Source: Denitratisoma oestradiolicum (GTDB lineage Bacteria > Pseudomonadota > Gammaproteobacteria > Burkholderiales > Rhodocyclaceae). From it: a stretch of DNA of 64,000 bases. The number at the start of each line of letters is the position of its first letter. Position 1 is the stretch's first letter. A program made the translations under genes and the position numbers. This document shows, piece by piece, positions 53,906 through 63,117 of this stretch. The notes under the pieces were generated by a model. It worked only from the letters and a program-made list of their open reading frames with translations. It was not told the DNA's origin and did no database searches. The DNA lies in the NCBI RefSeq assembly GCF_902813185.1, contig NZ_LR778301.1, positions 1 through 64,000 of the forward strand, in the 5' to 3' direction.

Positions 53906-55251
53906 TGGGACGATTTTTGCGCACGCTGCCGGTCGAGACCGCCCCGGCCTATGAGAAGCAGCCCCTGCCCCTGGTGGGGGTGTACTCCTCGTACAACAAC
54001 AGCCCGGACTGCAGCATCTACGACTCGGATTTCAATCTGGTCAGCCGGGCCAACCAGACCAATGCGGGCAATGCCTGGGCGACCTCGGGCGAGATCTGGT
54101 CGGACTACACCGGCTGGAACTACACCAACGGCCAGGTGAGTTCCAGTTCGGCAGGTACCTATTGGATCAAGGCCACGCCCTGCTATTCGGTCGATGGCCA
54201 CCAGCTGCTGCGCCTGTCCGCCAATGGCGGCATGGCGATGCGTCAGCCCGACCAGATGGGCAGCTTCATGGCCAATTTCGGCGTGATCGTGGGGCCTGAA
54301 GGCTATCGTCAGCCGATGTCGCTGTGGTTCTCCGGCACCACCTTGCGCCAATACACGCGCGGTGGCTTTGCCCAGCTGGATCAACTCACCACCGGCCTGG
54401 CAACTGCCTCGGCCGCCACCTGGGCAGGGGCCAACACCAATATGCGCAGCGCTGTCGGCTACCACTGGGGCGCAGGACTCTTGGTGCTGATCGAGGCGCG
54501 CGACGCCAGTTGTAACTACCGCGCCCATATCTGGAAGCACCCAACGGCCAAGCTCTCGGGCAAGCCTGGGGAACTGGATCGCTTCATTCTGGAAGCCAAG
54601 GCCGGCAGCAACGGTGCGAGTTACCAATATGTGGATTTCAGCTGGAACGCCAACGGCTCGACCGGCTACACCGAGAGCCAGTACCGGATGCGGGTCATCC
54701 CGACCAAGAGCGGCAAGATCGCCCTGGTGCGTTTCGTGCCGAGCAACTGCTCGCACATGGCGGTGCTCACGCCCGGCACCGGCAACACCGGCACGCTGGA
54801 CACCAACTTCACGACCGTGTCCTGCACCACGTCCTACGGCATCGAGCAGGGCAGCTACTACGGGATGCGTCACCAGATCACCTGGGACAACCAGTGGGTG
54901 GCAGCTTTCGCGCCCTATTACTACTACGGCTCTGGCCTGTCCGGGCACGTTGTCAACACCGATGACCCGACGCGCTACTACCGGCTGTCCTACAGCAGCA
55001 GTTCCTGTGGCGTCTCGATCATCCCGATTCGCGCCAGTGGCTTTGCCTATTCCTTCCACGAGAACAACGCCGACTCCAGCCAGGGCTTGAACGTCGGCCT
55101 GATGGATTTTGGGGGCGTGGGATTCCAGACCACGGGGGTGCTGGCCAATGGGGGCGCGGTCAGTTTGTCGACCAGCCGCTACTGGATCGATACCGGCTAC
55201 ACCAGCACCAATTACCCCTGCCTGATACCCGTTGAGAACTGGAAGATCTAA
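53905..55251 (+). CDS. Candidate receptor-binding tail protein
   Basis: 448 residues, rich in Tyr, Ser, Gly, Asn and Trp: VYSSYNNSPDCSIYDSDFNL, DYTGWNYTNGQVSSSSAGTY, and NQWVAAFAPYYYYGSGLSGH. Many Trp/Tyr surface motifs and no membrane segment suggest a carbohydrate- or surface-binding fibre tip. No family recognised. It follows the coiled-coil shaft gene and precedes a small assembly-like protein, the usual fibre/tip position. Function is inferred. Confidence 0.55.
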   Translation: MGRFLRTLPVETAPAYEKQPLPLVGVYSSYNNSPDCSIYDSDFNLVSRANQTNAGNAWATSGEIWSDYTGWNYTNGQVSSSSAGTYWIKATPCYSVDGHQLLRLSANGGMAMRQPDQMGSFMANFGVIVGPEGYRQPMSLWFSGTTLRQYTRGGFAQLDQLTTGLATASAATWAGANTNMRSAVGYHWGAGLLVLIEARDASCNYRAHIWKHPTAKLSGKPGELDRFILEAKAGSNGASYQYVDFSWNANGSTGYTESQYRMRVIPTKSGKIALVRFVPSNCSHMAVLTPGTGNTGTLDTNFTTVSCTTSYGIEQGSYYGMRHQITWDNQWVAAFAPYYYYGSGLSGHVVNTDDPTRYYRLSYSSSSCGVSIIPIRASGFAYSFHENNADSSQGLNVGLMDFGGVGFQTTGVLANGGAVSLSTSRYWIDTGYTSTNYPCLIPVENWKI

Positions 55252-55262
55252 AGGAGACCGAG

Positions 55263-55715
55263 ATGCCCAAGTTCTACATTGCATTTCACGACAACGGGGT
55301 GGTGCGCGATATCGCTACCGACGCGCTGGAGGGATACCTGCCGGCACCCAGCAAAGCCACCTCAACGCTCGCACTGCGCTATGCCCTGCAAGACGGCAAG
55401 GTAGTCGACCGCTTCCCCGGCAAATCCGACGAGGAGGTGCTGGCTCTCATAGCGGTGGAACAAGCCGCACAGGTTGAGGTCTCTCCACCCCAGAAGGTCA
55501 TCACCAAGCTGGCTTTCATGAACCGCTTCACCATGGAGGAGTTGGCTGCGATCTACACCGCTGCCAAGACCGAGGTGATGGTCGAAGTGTTCCTCGACAA
55601 GTTGAAGATCGCTGAAGAGGTGAATCTGGCGGATGCCCAGACCATCGGTGGCCTGCAGGCGCTCGCCGCCAGCGGCCTCTTGACCGAGGCCCGGGTGCAG
55701 GAGGTGCTGCAGTGA
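55263..55715 (+). CDS. Hypothetical tail-cluster protein
   Basis: 150 residues: FYIAFHDNGVVRDIATDALE then a helical end KLAFMNRFTMEELAAIYTAA and LQALAASGLLTEARVQEVLQ. Possible fibre assembly factor by position after the candidate receptor-binding gene. AAGGAG precedes the ATG. Overlaps the next gene start. Confidence 0.55.
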   Translation: MPKFYIAFHDNGVVRDIATDALEGYLPAPSKATSTLALRYALQDGKVVDRFPGKSDEEVLALIAVEQAAQVEVSPPQKVITKLAFMNRFTMEELAAIYTAAKTEVMVEVFLDKLKIAEEVNLADAQTIGGLQALAASGLLTEARVQEVLQ

Positions 55716-56044
55716 TGGCCGCCCTGATCCGCGCGATCTCAAACCGCCTGTCGATGCTGGCCATTTGGATGCTGTGCCAGATTGCGGCGGTGATCGCGTC
55801 CGTGTGGATGCTGATGGCCATCGTCACCGGTTCCCGCCGCGCCTGGACCCTGGCGGTGGCTCACGATCAGCTGGCCAATGCCGCTTTCGGTGGGTACGAG
55901 GACGAGACGCTCAGTAGCCGCGCTGGCAAAGCTGCGCGCGAGGGCAAACGCTGGGCCTGCGTGTTGTGTCGGCTGCTGAATCGGCTTGATCCGAACCATT
56001 GCGAGAAAGCCATCGAGCCCGATGAGGGCAAACCCATCGCCTGA
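55715..56044 (+). CDS. Small membrane protein
   Basis: 109 residues from the ATG at 55715. One hydrophobic segment (MLAIWMLCQIAAVIASVWML followed by MAIVTG), then a basic soluble tail ending in RLDPNHCEKAIEPDEGKPIA. No family recognised. It is the last gene before the internal terminator at 56077-56098. Confidence 0.6.
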   Translation: MAALIRAISNRLSMLAIWMLCQIAAVIASVWMLMAIVTGSRRAWTLAVAHDQLANAAFGGYEDETLSSRAGKAAREGKRWACVLCRLLNRLDPNHCEKAIEPDEGKPIA

Positions 56045-56076
56045 ACTCATCGTGCAGTCATCCCCTTATTGAACCG

Positions 56077-56098
56077 ATCCGCCGCTGGCGGATTTTTT
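56077..56098 (+). terminator. Terminator inside the late region, before the sheath gene
   Basis: ATCCGCC (56077-56083), GCT, GGCGGAT (56087-56093), then six T (56093-56098). It separates baseplate/fibre genes from sheath genes. Confidence 0.8.
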
Positions 56099-56115
56099 GT
56101 TTCTGGAGCCCACCC

Positions 56116-57306
56116 ATGGCAGATCACTTTCTTCACGGGGTCGAGGTCGTTGAAATCGACAACGGCCCGCGTCCCATTCGCACCGTCCGATCCTCGGTGA
56201 TCGGTCTTGTCGGCACCGCACCGGATGCCGATGAGCACAGCTTTCCGCTGAACACCCCGGTGCTGATTGCCGGCTCTCGCCTGGAAGCGGCCAAGCTGGG
56301 CGCCACCGGCACCTTGCCGATGGCCATCGATGGCATCTTCGATCAGGCCGGTGCGCTGGTGGTCGTGATCCGCGTGGCCGAAGGGGCGACCGAGGCCGAG
56401 ACCCAGACAAATGTGCTGGGTGGCGTGGATGAGGCTGGTCAGTACCTCGGCCTGCAGGCGCTGCTGGCGGTACAGTCCGTGGCCAAGGTGACACCGCGCA
56501 TCCTGATCGCCCCCGGTTTCACGCACCAGCGCCCCGTTGATCCCGACGACAGCCTCCGCCAATTGGCGAACCCGGTGGTGGCCGAACTGCTCGGCATTGC
56601 CGAGCGCCTGCGCGCGGTCATCATCGCCGACGGTCCCAACACGACGGACGCCGCCGCCATCGACTACCGCGAGGACTGGGGTTCGCCGCGCATCTACGTG
56701 GTCGATCCGCACGTCAAGGTGATGAAAAACGGCGCCGTAGTCACCGAGCCGGTGTCGGCGCGTGTGGCGGGCCTGATTGCCAAGATCGACAACGACCGAG
56801 GCTTCTGGTGGTCGCCGTCGAACAATGTCATAAACGGCATTGTCGGCAGCCACCGTCCGGTGGACTTTGCACTCGGTGACCCGAATGCCCGGGCCAACCT
56901 GCTCAACGAGAACGAGGTCGCCACCATCATTCAGGAGGACGGCTACCGCCTCTGGGGCAACCGCACCTGTTCCTCGGACCCGAAGTGGGCCTTCCTCAGT
57001 GTGCGGCGCACCGCTGACATGATCAACGAGTCGCTGCTGCGCGCCCACCTCTGGGCGGTGGATCGCAACATCACCAAGACCTACGTCGAGGAAGTCACCG
57101 AAGGCGTCAACGCCTACCTGCGCCAATTGAAGGCCCAGGGCGCGATTCTCGGCGGCAAGTGCTGGGCCGACCCGGATCTCAATTCGCCCCAGTCCATCCA
57201 GGACGGGAAGATCTACTTCAACTTCGACTTCACCCCGCCGTACCCGGCCGAGCACATCATTTTCCGCTCGCACCTGGTCGATGACTATCTCGAGGAGATT
57301 CTGTAA
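56116..57306 (+). CDS. Tail sheath protein (FI)
   Basis: 396 residues. DNGPRPIRTVRSSVIGLVGT, TLPMAIDGIFDQAGALVVVI and YFNFDFTPPYPAEHIIF are the contractile sheath blocks of P2 FI, confirming a myovirus tail. The ATG follows GGAG. Coupled to the tube gene by overlap. Confidence 0.95.
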   Translation: MADHFLHGVEVVEIDNGPRPIRTVRSSVIGLVGTAPDADEHSFPLNTPVLIAGSRLEAAKLGATGTLPMAIDGIFDQAGALVVVIRVAEGATEAETQTNVLGGVDEAGQYLGLQALLAVQSVAKVTPRILIAPGFTHQRPVDPDDSLRQLANPVVAELLGIAERLRAVIIADGPNTTDAAAIDYREDWGSPRIYVVDPHVKVMKNGAVVTEPVSARVAGLIAKIDNDRGFWWSPSNNVINGIVGSHRPVDFALGDPNARANLLNENEVATIIQEDGYRLWGNRTCSSDPKWAFLSVRRTADMINESLLRAHLWAVDRNITKTYVEEVTEGVNAYLRQLKAQGAILGGKCWADPDLNSPQSIQDGKIYFNFDFTPPYPAEHIIFRSHLVDDYLEEIL

Positions 57307-57818
57307 TGGCCATCGAACTCCCGCGTGTTCTCAAGAATATGAATCTCTTTGTCGACGGCCGGGGCTACGCCGGGCGCATCGACGAGATCCAACTGCCCAA
57401 ACTGACTCTGAAGACCGAGGAGCACCGCGCCGGGGGCATGGATCTGCCGGTCGAAATCGATCTCGGCATGGAGAAGCTCGAAGCCGAGCTGACCATCGCC
57501 GACCACGACCCGGAGGTCTTCAAGCTCTTCGGACTGCTTGACAACGCCGCGACGCAAATCACCATCCGGGGCGCCATCCAGGCGCAGGGGGCGGAAGCCA
57601 AACCGGTCATCGTCAATCTGCGCGGTGGCTGGAAAGAGCTCGACGCCGGCACCTGGAAGCCCGGCGACAAAAGCACCCTGAAGGTCTCGGTGGCGGCCAG
57701 CTACTACAAGCTGACCATCGATGACGAAGAGTTGATCGAGATCGACGCCATCAACCTGGTGCGCAAAGTCGGTGGCACCGATCAGATGGAAGCCATTCGT
57801 GCCGCGATTGGTTTGTGA
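57306..57818 (+). CDS. Major tail tube protein (FII)
   Basis: 170 residues: LPRVLKNMNLFVDGRGYAGR, EIQLPKLTLKTEEHRAGGMD, and TIRGAIQAQG. P2 FII tube pattern. Starts on the sheath stop (TAATG). Confidence 0.95.
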   Translation: MAIELPRVLKNMNLFVDGRGYAGRIDEIQLPKLTLKTEEHRAGGMDLPVEIDLGMEKLEAELTIADHDPEVFKLFGLLDNAATQITIRGAIQAQGAEAKPVIVNLRGGWKELDAGTWKPGDKSTLKVSVAASYYKLTIDDEELIEIDAINLVRKVGGTDQMEAIRAAIGL

Positions 57819-57851
57819 TGAATGCCGAGATGAACAACAAGGAGCCCACCC

Positions 57852-58100
57852 ATGAACACCGGTGAACGCATCAAACTCAACTTTCCTATCGAGTACGACG
57901 GCGTACCGATTGCCGACATCGCGCTGCGTCGTCCCACCGTCGGTGATCACCTGGCCGTGCAGAAGTCGGCCGGCACGGATGCTGAGCGCGAGATCCGGCT
58001 GATCGCCAACCTGGCCGAGTTGCCGCCAGCGGCGATCCACCAGCTGGACATGAAGGACTACGCCCAGTTGCAGAAGGTGCTGGGCGGTTTTTTGCAGTGA
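57852..58100 (+). CDS. Tail assembly chaperone E
   Basis: 82 residues: GERIKLNFPIEYDGVPIADI, ALRRPTVGDHLAVQKSAGTD and IHQLDMKDYAQLQKVLGGFL, typical of P2-type tail assembly chaperones. It contains the slippery site 58088-58094 near its end; a -1 shift fuses it to the E' frame (58094 onward). Confidence 0.85.
   Translation: MNTGERIKLNFPIEYDGVPIADIALRRPTVGDHLAVQKSAGTDAEREIRLIANLAELPPAAIHQLDMKDYAQLQKVLGGFLQ
58088..58094 (+). promoter_or_regulatory. Programmed -1 frameshift site T TTT TTG
   Basis: In the E frame the codons read GGT TTT TTG, an exact X XXY YYZ heptamer. After slipping by -1 translation reads GCA GTG AAT and stays open to 58246. Confidence 0.9.
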
Positions 58101-58246
58101 ATCCGGGCGAGCTCACGGCGCTGGTCGTTGAGCTTGCTCTGTACACCCACTGGCCTCGATCCGAGTTGCTCGCCCTGGAGGTGAGTGAGTTGGTCGAGGC
58201 CTTGTCACTGGCGCGGCGGTTGTCTGCTGCTCATCCAACTGCTTGA
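58097..58246 (+). CDS. Tail assembly chaperone extension E' (GpE-like)
   Basis: 49 residues in the -1 frame: VNPGELTALVVELALYTHWP then RSELLALEVSELVEALSLAR. The GTG at 58097 could start it, but as in P2 it is expected as the C-terminal part of an E+E' fusion of about 131 residues made by frameshifting at 58088-58094. It lies directly before the tape measure gene. Confidence 0.85.
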   Translation: MNPGELTALVVELALYTHWPRSELLALEVSELVEALSLARRLSAAHPTA

Positions 58247-58255
58247 GGTTTCCCC

Positions 58256-61054
58256 ATGGCCCATCCCGTACAGATCAGCATTGGCGCCACGCTGGCGGCT
58301 TCCCTCGGGTCTGCCGTGCGCGGTGCCCAGGCGCAGCTGAACCAGCTGGGCTCCACGATGGCGGAACTCGGCAACAAGCAGTCCGGTATCAAGCAGCTGG
58401 AAACCTTGCGCAGCCATGCCAAGGATGCGGCGCTGGCCATGCGCGCTGCTCGGCAGAAGGTCTCCGGGCTGGAAGCGAACATCGCCGGCCAGGATGGTGG
58501 TGCCACGGCCAAGCAGGCGCGCGAGCTCGAGCGTGCTCGTGTCGCAGCCACTCGGGCGGAGGAGGCTTACCGTCGCCAGCGCTCGGCCGTCGATGAACTC
58601 TCGACCTCGCTGCAGCGCGCAGGGGTCAACACCCGTGCCATGGGCACCGAGTCGGCGCGCCTTGGCAGCCAGCTCGAAACCCTGCGTGCCCGCACCGAAG
58701 CGCTGACACGGGTGCAACAGGCCCAAGCCCGTAATTTGGAAAACCGCAGCGCCTATCGCGCCCAGATGATGGATGCCGTGGCCCTGGGCGGTGCGCTGTA
58801 TGGCCTGGTGCAACCGGCGGTCCAGTTCGAATCGGTGATGGCTGATGTGAAGAAGGTGGTCAACTTCGACACGCCAGATCAGTTCGGGCAGATGAGCAAA
58901 GATGTGCTCTTGATGTCGACGCGCATCCCCATGGCCGCTGACGGCATCGGCGCCATTGTTGCGGCGGCCGGTCAGGCCGGTATCGCCCGCGAGGAGCTGC
59001 TGCGCTTTGCCGAGGACGCCGCCAAGATGGGCGTGGCCTTCGACCTGTCGGGCCAGCAGGCCGGTGCGGCAATGACGGGTCTGCGCTCGATCTTCGGATT
59101 GACGCAAGACGAGGTGGTGAAGTTGGGTGATGCCATCAACCATCTGTCCAACAACATGGATGCCAAGGCATCCGACTTGCTCAACATCGCCAACCGGGCG
59201 GGATCGACGGCGAAGCTGTTTGGCCTCTCCGGGGCGCAGCTAAATGCCTTGGGCGCGACCTTCCTCGCACTCAAGACGCCCCCGGAGGTCGCAGCGACCG
59301 GCATCAACGCGCTGCTGATGAAGCTCGCCACCGCCGACAAACAGAACGAGCGATTCCAGCAGGGACTGCAGGACATCGGGCTGTCGGCTGAGGTCATGAA
59401 AGAGATGATCGGCCGCGATGCCCAAGAGGCGCTGACGACCTTCCTGCGGCAGGTGAAGAAGGCGCCCGATCTGATGGGCACCCTGTCCGATCTCTTCGGC
59501 ATGGAGTACGCCGACGACATTGCCAAGCTGGTGGGTTCGATGGATACCTACGAGAAGGCGGTGGGTCTGGTCGCTGATCAGACCGCCTACGCCGGGTCGA
59601 TGCAGGCCGAGTACGAAGCCCGCTCGGCCACCACCGCCAACAACCTGCAGCTCCTCAAGAATCAGATGAGCCGGCTGGGCATCACGGTGGGCAATGCGCT
59701 GCTGCCGGCCTTGAACAACCTGGTGGGCGCGCTGATGGCGCCCATCGACAGCCTGGCCAATCTGGCCGAACGGTTTCCTGTCGTCACCCAGGTGGTGGTG
59801 GGGACTGTCGGTGCCGTGCTGGCGCTGAAGGTGGCGACGATTGCGCTGGGTTACGCCTGGACCTTTGTGAAGGGGCCGATCCTGGGTGCCCAGGTGGCGT
59901 TCCAGTCAGCACGGGCCGGTCTGGCGCTACTGCAAGTTCAGGCTGCCACGACTGGGGCGAGCGCCGGCATTCTGTCTGTCGCCTGGAACCGCATTCAGAC
60001 CGGTGCCCTCGGTTTGATTGCACCGATCAAGTCGGCAGCACTGGCCTTCTGGTCGATGCTGCCGGCGATTGGTGCAACGACGGCCGCGCTGCTCGCCAAC
60101 CCGATCACCTGGATCGTTGCCGGCATTGGCGCGGCGGTCGCAGGCCTGGCGCTGGTGATCCGCAAATACTGGGACCCGATTGCCGCTTACGTCGGTGGGA
60201 TATTCGAGGGCATCCGGTCGGCCATGCAGCCGGCCATCACCAGTCTCTCCACAGCACTGGCACCGCTGGCGCCGATTGGAACCCTCGTTGCCAACGTCTT
60301 CGGCTTCATCGCCGATGGCGTGAGCCGGGTGGTGGGCTGGGTCGGGGCTTTGCTCGCGCCAGTGACACTCTCCACGGAGGAGTTCAACAGCCTGTCCGCC
60401 TCCGGCCAGTCTCTCGGGTCGGTGATCGGCAGTGTGTTGAGCACGGCTTTCACGGTGCTGACCTTGCCGATCCGAGCGGTGGGCACCTTGGTGGGGTGGG
60501 TGATCGATGGTTTTACGGCGCTGGCGTCCTTCTCGCCGTTGGCAACCATCAGCGCCGCCTGGCAGCCGGTAGCGGATTTCATGAGCGGTCTCTGGTCCGG
60601 CATCACCGCTAACGTCGGTCAAGCCATCGACTGGATCGCCGGCAAGATCGGCTGGGTGATGAATGCCGGCAAGCAGGTCGGCGACTGGTTCGGTTCGCTC
60701 TTCGGTAGCGATAAGCCGGCGTCGCCCACTGCCACGGCACCGGCTACTGCGCGTCCGGCAGCAGTCGGTGGCACTGCCGCGCTGGCTGCGCCACGCCCCT
60801 CCGTCGGTACTGCACCCGTTGGCATCGCGCCGATGTCGGCGGGCAGTCCGTCAGTGGCGAGTGCCAGACCGGTGACGATGCCGGCGCAACCACTGGCTGC
60901 GCGTGGCAACACCAGTGTCTCGCTGTCCGCCCCGATCACGGTCAATGCCCCGCCCGGGATGGATGCGCGCGAGATCGCCGCACTCATCGAGTCGCGCCTA
61001 CGCGCGCTTGTGCGCGAGACCACCCGCAGTCCGGCGGCAGCGATGTACGACTGA
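58256..61054 (+). CDS. Tail tape measure protein
   Basis: 932 residues. A coiled-coil N-terminus (QAQLNQLGSTMAELGNKQSG, RARVAATRAEEAYRRQRSAV), a TP901-type tape-measure block (QTAYAGSMQAEYEARSATTA), several hydrophobic stretches (VVGTVGAVLALKVATIALGY, AALLANPITWIVAGIGAAVA) and a Thr/Pro/Ala-rich end. It sets the tail length and helps DNA enter the cell. The ATG follows TTGAGG. Confidence 0.9.
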   Translation: MAHPVQISIGATLAASLGSAVRGAQAQLNQLGSTMAELGNKQSGIKQLETLRSHAKDAALAMRAARQKVSGLEANIAGQDGGATAKQARELERARVAATRAEEAYRRQRSAVDELSTSLQRAGVNTRAMGTESARLGSQLETLRARTEALTRVQQAQARNLENRSAYRAQMMDAVALGGALYGLVQPAVQFESVMADVKKVVNFDTPDQFGQMSKDVLLMSTRIPMAADGIGAIVAAAGQAGIAREELLRFAEDAAKMGVAFDLSGQQAGAAMTGLRSIFGLTQDEVVKLGDAINHLSNNMDAKASDLLNIANRAGSTAKLFGLSGAQLNALGATFLALKTPPEVAATGINALLMKLATADKQNERFQQGLQDIGLSAEVMKEMIGRDAQEALTTFLRQVKKAPDLMGTLSDLFGMEYADDIAKLVGSMDTYEKAVGLVADQTAYAGSMQAEYEARSATTANNLQLLKNQMSRLGITVGNALLPALNNLVGALMAPIDSLANLAERFPVVTQVVVGTVGAVLALKVATIALGYAWTFVKGPILGAQVAFQSARAGLALLQVQAATTGASAGILSVAWNRIQTGALGLIAPIKSAALAFWSMLPAIGATTAALLANPITWIVAGIGAAVAGLALVIRKYWDPIAAYVGGIFEGIRSAMQPAITSLSTALAPLAPIGTLVANVFGFIADGVSRVVGWVGALLAPVTLSTEEFNSLSASGQSLGSVIGSVLSTAFTVLTLPIRAVGTLVGWVIDGFTALASFSPLATISAAWQPVADFMSGLWSGITANVGQAIDWIAGKIGWVMNAGKQVGDWFGSLFGSDKPASPTATAPATARPAAVGGTAALAAPRPSVGTAPVGIAPMSAGSPSVASARPVTMPAQPLAARGNTSVSLSAPITVNAPPGMDAREIAALIESRLRALVRETTRSPAAAMYD

Positions 61055-61076
61055 TTTTTCTGTTGGGAGGTGTGCC

Positions 61077-61475
61077 ATGGCCGAACGGGTGATGTTGGGC
61101 CTGGGCGAGTTTCGTTTTGAAATTGCCACGCTCGCCTACCAGAAGTTTTCCCTCAACCAGTCCTGGCGCTGGCAGGAGCAGGCGCGCATTAACCACGATC
61201 CGGCGCTGCAGTTCGTCGGGCGCAACGTCGGCGAGATCGAACTCGATGGGGTCGTCTACCCGAGCTTCAAGGGCGGCCTCGCCCAGGTCGAAGCGATGCG
61301 GGCGCTGGCCGATGCCGGCAAACCGCTGCAGCTGGTCGATGGCCTGGGCCGTATCTGGGGTGCTTGGGTGATCACGGAGATCGGTGACACCCGCACAGTA
61401 TTCGCCGATGACGGTCAGCCCAGGAAGCTTGAGTTCCGCATCAAGCTCAAGGCCTATGGGGAGGATCAGTCATGA
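61077..61475 (+). CDS. Tail protein U
   Basis: 132 residues: LGEFRFEIATLAYQKFSLNQ, SWRWQEQARINHDPALQFVG then FRIKLKAYGEDQS. P2 gpU-type protein that finishes tube assembly. GGGAGG precedes the ATG at 61077. Confidence 0.9.
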   Translation: MAERVMLGLGEFRFEIATLAYQKFSLNQSWRWQEQARINHDPALQFVGRNVGEIELDGVVYPSFKGGLAQVEAMRALADAGKPLQLVDGLGRIWGAWVITEIGDTRTVFADDGQPRKLEFRIKLKAYGEDQS

Positions 61476-61699
61476 GCCGGCCGATCCTCAAACGGGTGAT
61501 CACCCGTGATGGCGATGTGCTCGACGATCTGGTCTGGCAGCACTATGGAGATGGCGGCCGCAGCGATCTGCTTGCCGCCGTGCTCGAAGCCAATCCGCAG
61601 CTGGCCCAGTTGCCCCCGGTCCTTGTGGCCGGTCTGGTGATTGAGTTGCCCGATCTGCCGCTGCCGGCTGAAGCGCCGGTGATTCGGTTGTGGTCATGA
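61472..61699 (+). CDS. Tail protein X (LysM-like)
   Basis: 75 residues: ITRDGDVLDDLVWQHYGDGG, LLAAVLEANPQLAQLPPVLV then AGLVIELPDLP. P2 gpX LysM fold. ATGA overlap with U. Confidence 0.9.
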   Translation: MSRPILKRVITRDGDVLDDLVWQHYGDGGRSDLLAAVLEANPQLAQLPPVLVAGLVIELPDLPLPAEAPVIRLWS

Positions 61700-61709
61700 G
61701 GAGGGGAAG

Positions 61710-62783
61710 ATGCAACCGATCTTCCGCATCTACGCTGACCGTGTAGAGATTACCGGCGCCATCCGCGACCGGCTGATCGAATTGGTGGTCTCCGACGAAG
61801 CCGGAATCCAGTCCGACGAACTGAAACTGATCCTCGATGATCGCCGCCGTGTGGACGGGGCGATTGCCGAATTGCCGCGCATCGGCACGGTGCTCACCGT
61901 GTCGCTGGGTTATGCCGAAACCCGGCTGGTGTCCATGGGGCGTTTCATCGTCGATGAGGTGGAGATCCGTTCGCCACCGGCCACGCTGACGGTTTCAGCC
62001 AAGGCCGCCGATATGGTCGGCCCGTTTCGCAGTCCCAAGACCCGCTCCTGGGATGAGACGACGCTGGGCCAACTGGTCGAGACCATCGCTGCCGAGCACC
62101 ACTATCAGGCCAAGATCGATCCGGAGCTGGGCGCCATCACGATCCCGCATCTGGACCAGACCGCTGAGTCGGACATGGCGCTGCTCACTCGCCTGGCGGC
62201 CAAACACGATGCCGTGGCCAAACCCGTGGCTGGGTTTCTGGTGCTGACCAAGCAAGGCGCGATCAAGACCATCACCGGCCAGGTGATGCCGACGATCACC
62301 CTCAGATCCAATGATCTCTCCGAATGGCGCTACCGACACTCTGCGCGCAAACCCGGGGGCAGCGGTTCCACCAGCGATCCCGATACGCAACAGCCGCCGA
62401 CTACGGTCACCGGCGGCACCAAGGCGTACTGGTGGGACTTCGAGAAAGGCGAGCGCCGGGAAGTGACCACCGGATCACCACCGTTCGAGGAAATCCGCTA
62501 CGTCCACGCCACGGAAGCCGAGGCGAAGGCTGCAGCGGCCACGCGCAAGAACACCGGGGAGCGTGGGCAGGGCGAACTGTCGTTCAGCCTGCCGGGCGAT
62601 CCGCGACTCGCTGCTGAAGGAAGGCTCTCGCTCTCTCTGCGTCCAGGCATCCCGACCGACTGGCGCATCAAACGCGTCGAGCACCGCCTGGGCGCCCAGG
62701 GATTCACGACGCAGGTCGAGTGCGAGCGTTTCACTGCCTCGCCGGCTCCGGTGACCGACGCCGCCACCGAACCCAACAGATAA
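61710..62783 (+). CDS. Late control protein D / baseplate hub
   Basis: 357 residues: FRIYADRVEITGAIRDRLIE then LVVSDEAGIQSDELKLILDD, LVSMGRFIVDEVEIRSPPAT. VgrG/Pvc8-type hub core as in P2 gpD. Gene order U-X-D is that of P2. GGAG is before the ATG. Confidence 0.9.
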   Translation: MQPIFRIYADRVEITGAIRDRLIELVVSDEAGIQSDELKLILDDRRRVDGAIAELPRIGTVLTVSLGYAETRLVSMGRFIVDEVEIRSPPATLTVSAKAADMVGPFRSPKTRSWDETTLGQLVETIAAEHHYQAKIDPELGAITIPHLDQTAESDMALLTRLAAKHDAVAKPVAGFLVLTKQGAIKTITGQVMPTITLRSNDLSEWRYRHSARKPGGSGSTSDPDTQQPPTTVTGGTKAYWWDFEKGERREVTTGSPPFEEIRYVHATEAEAKAAAATRKNTGERGQGELSFSLPGDPRLAAEGRLSLSLRPGIPTDWRIKRVEHRLGAQGFTTQVECERFTASPAPVTDAATEPNR

Positions 62784-62796
62784 GGAGACAAGCACT

Positions 62797-63117
62797 GTGA
62801 CCCCTGACAAAGACCCTTCGACCTACGGCTTGATCACCTACCTGTGGGTGACGGGCCTGGCCGCCTGGGGTGGCCTGGTCAATTTCTATCGCAAGGTGAA
62901 GTCGGGCGAAACCCGGGCCTTCAACGTGGTGGAACTCATTGGTGAGATCGCTACCTCGGCCTTCGCCGGCCTCATCACCTTCTGGCTGTGCGAGGCGGCG
63001 CAGTTCAATCCCTTGGTCACTGCCGCCCTGGTCGGTATCTCTGGCCACATGGGCAGCCAGGCTATCTACCAACTGGAGCGCTGGGCGCAGACGCGCCTGG
63101 GCAAGGAGCGGCCATGA
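62797..63117 (+). CDS. Putative holin
   Basis: 106 residues with a GTG start (AAGGAG upstream). Two or three hydrophobic segments (LITYLWVTGLAAWGGLVNFY, EIATSAFAGLITFWLCEAA, LVTAALVGISGHMGSQAIY) with a charged tail. Its 3' end overlaps the endolysin start as ATGA, the usual holin-lysin order. Confidence 0.75.
   Translation: MTPDKDPSTYGLITYLWVTGLAAWGGLVNFYRKVKSGETRAFNVVELIGEIATSAFAGLITFWLCEAAQFNPLVTAALVGISGHMGSQAIYQLERWAQTRLGKERP

Noticed and set aside
53905..55251. Diversity-generating retroelement target
   Set aside because: No reverse transcriptase, template repeat or A-to-N variable region was seen in the window.
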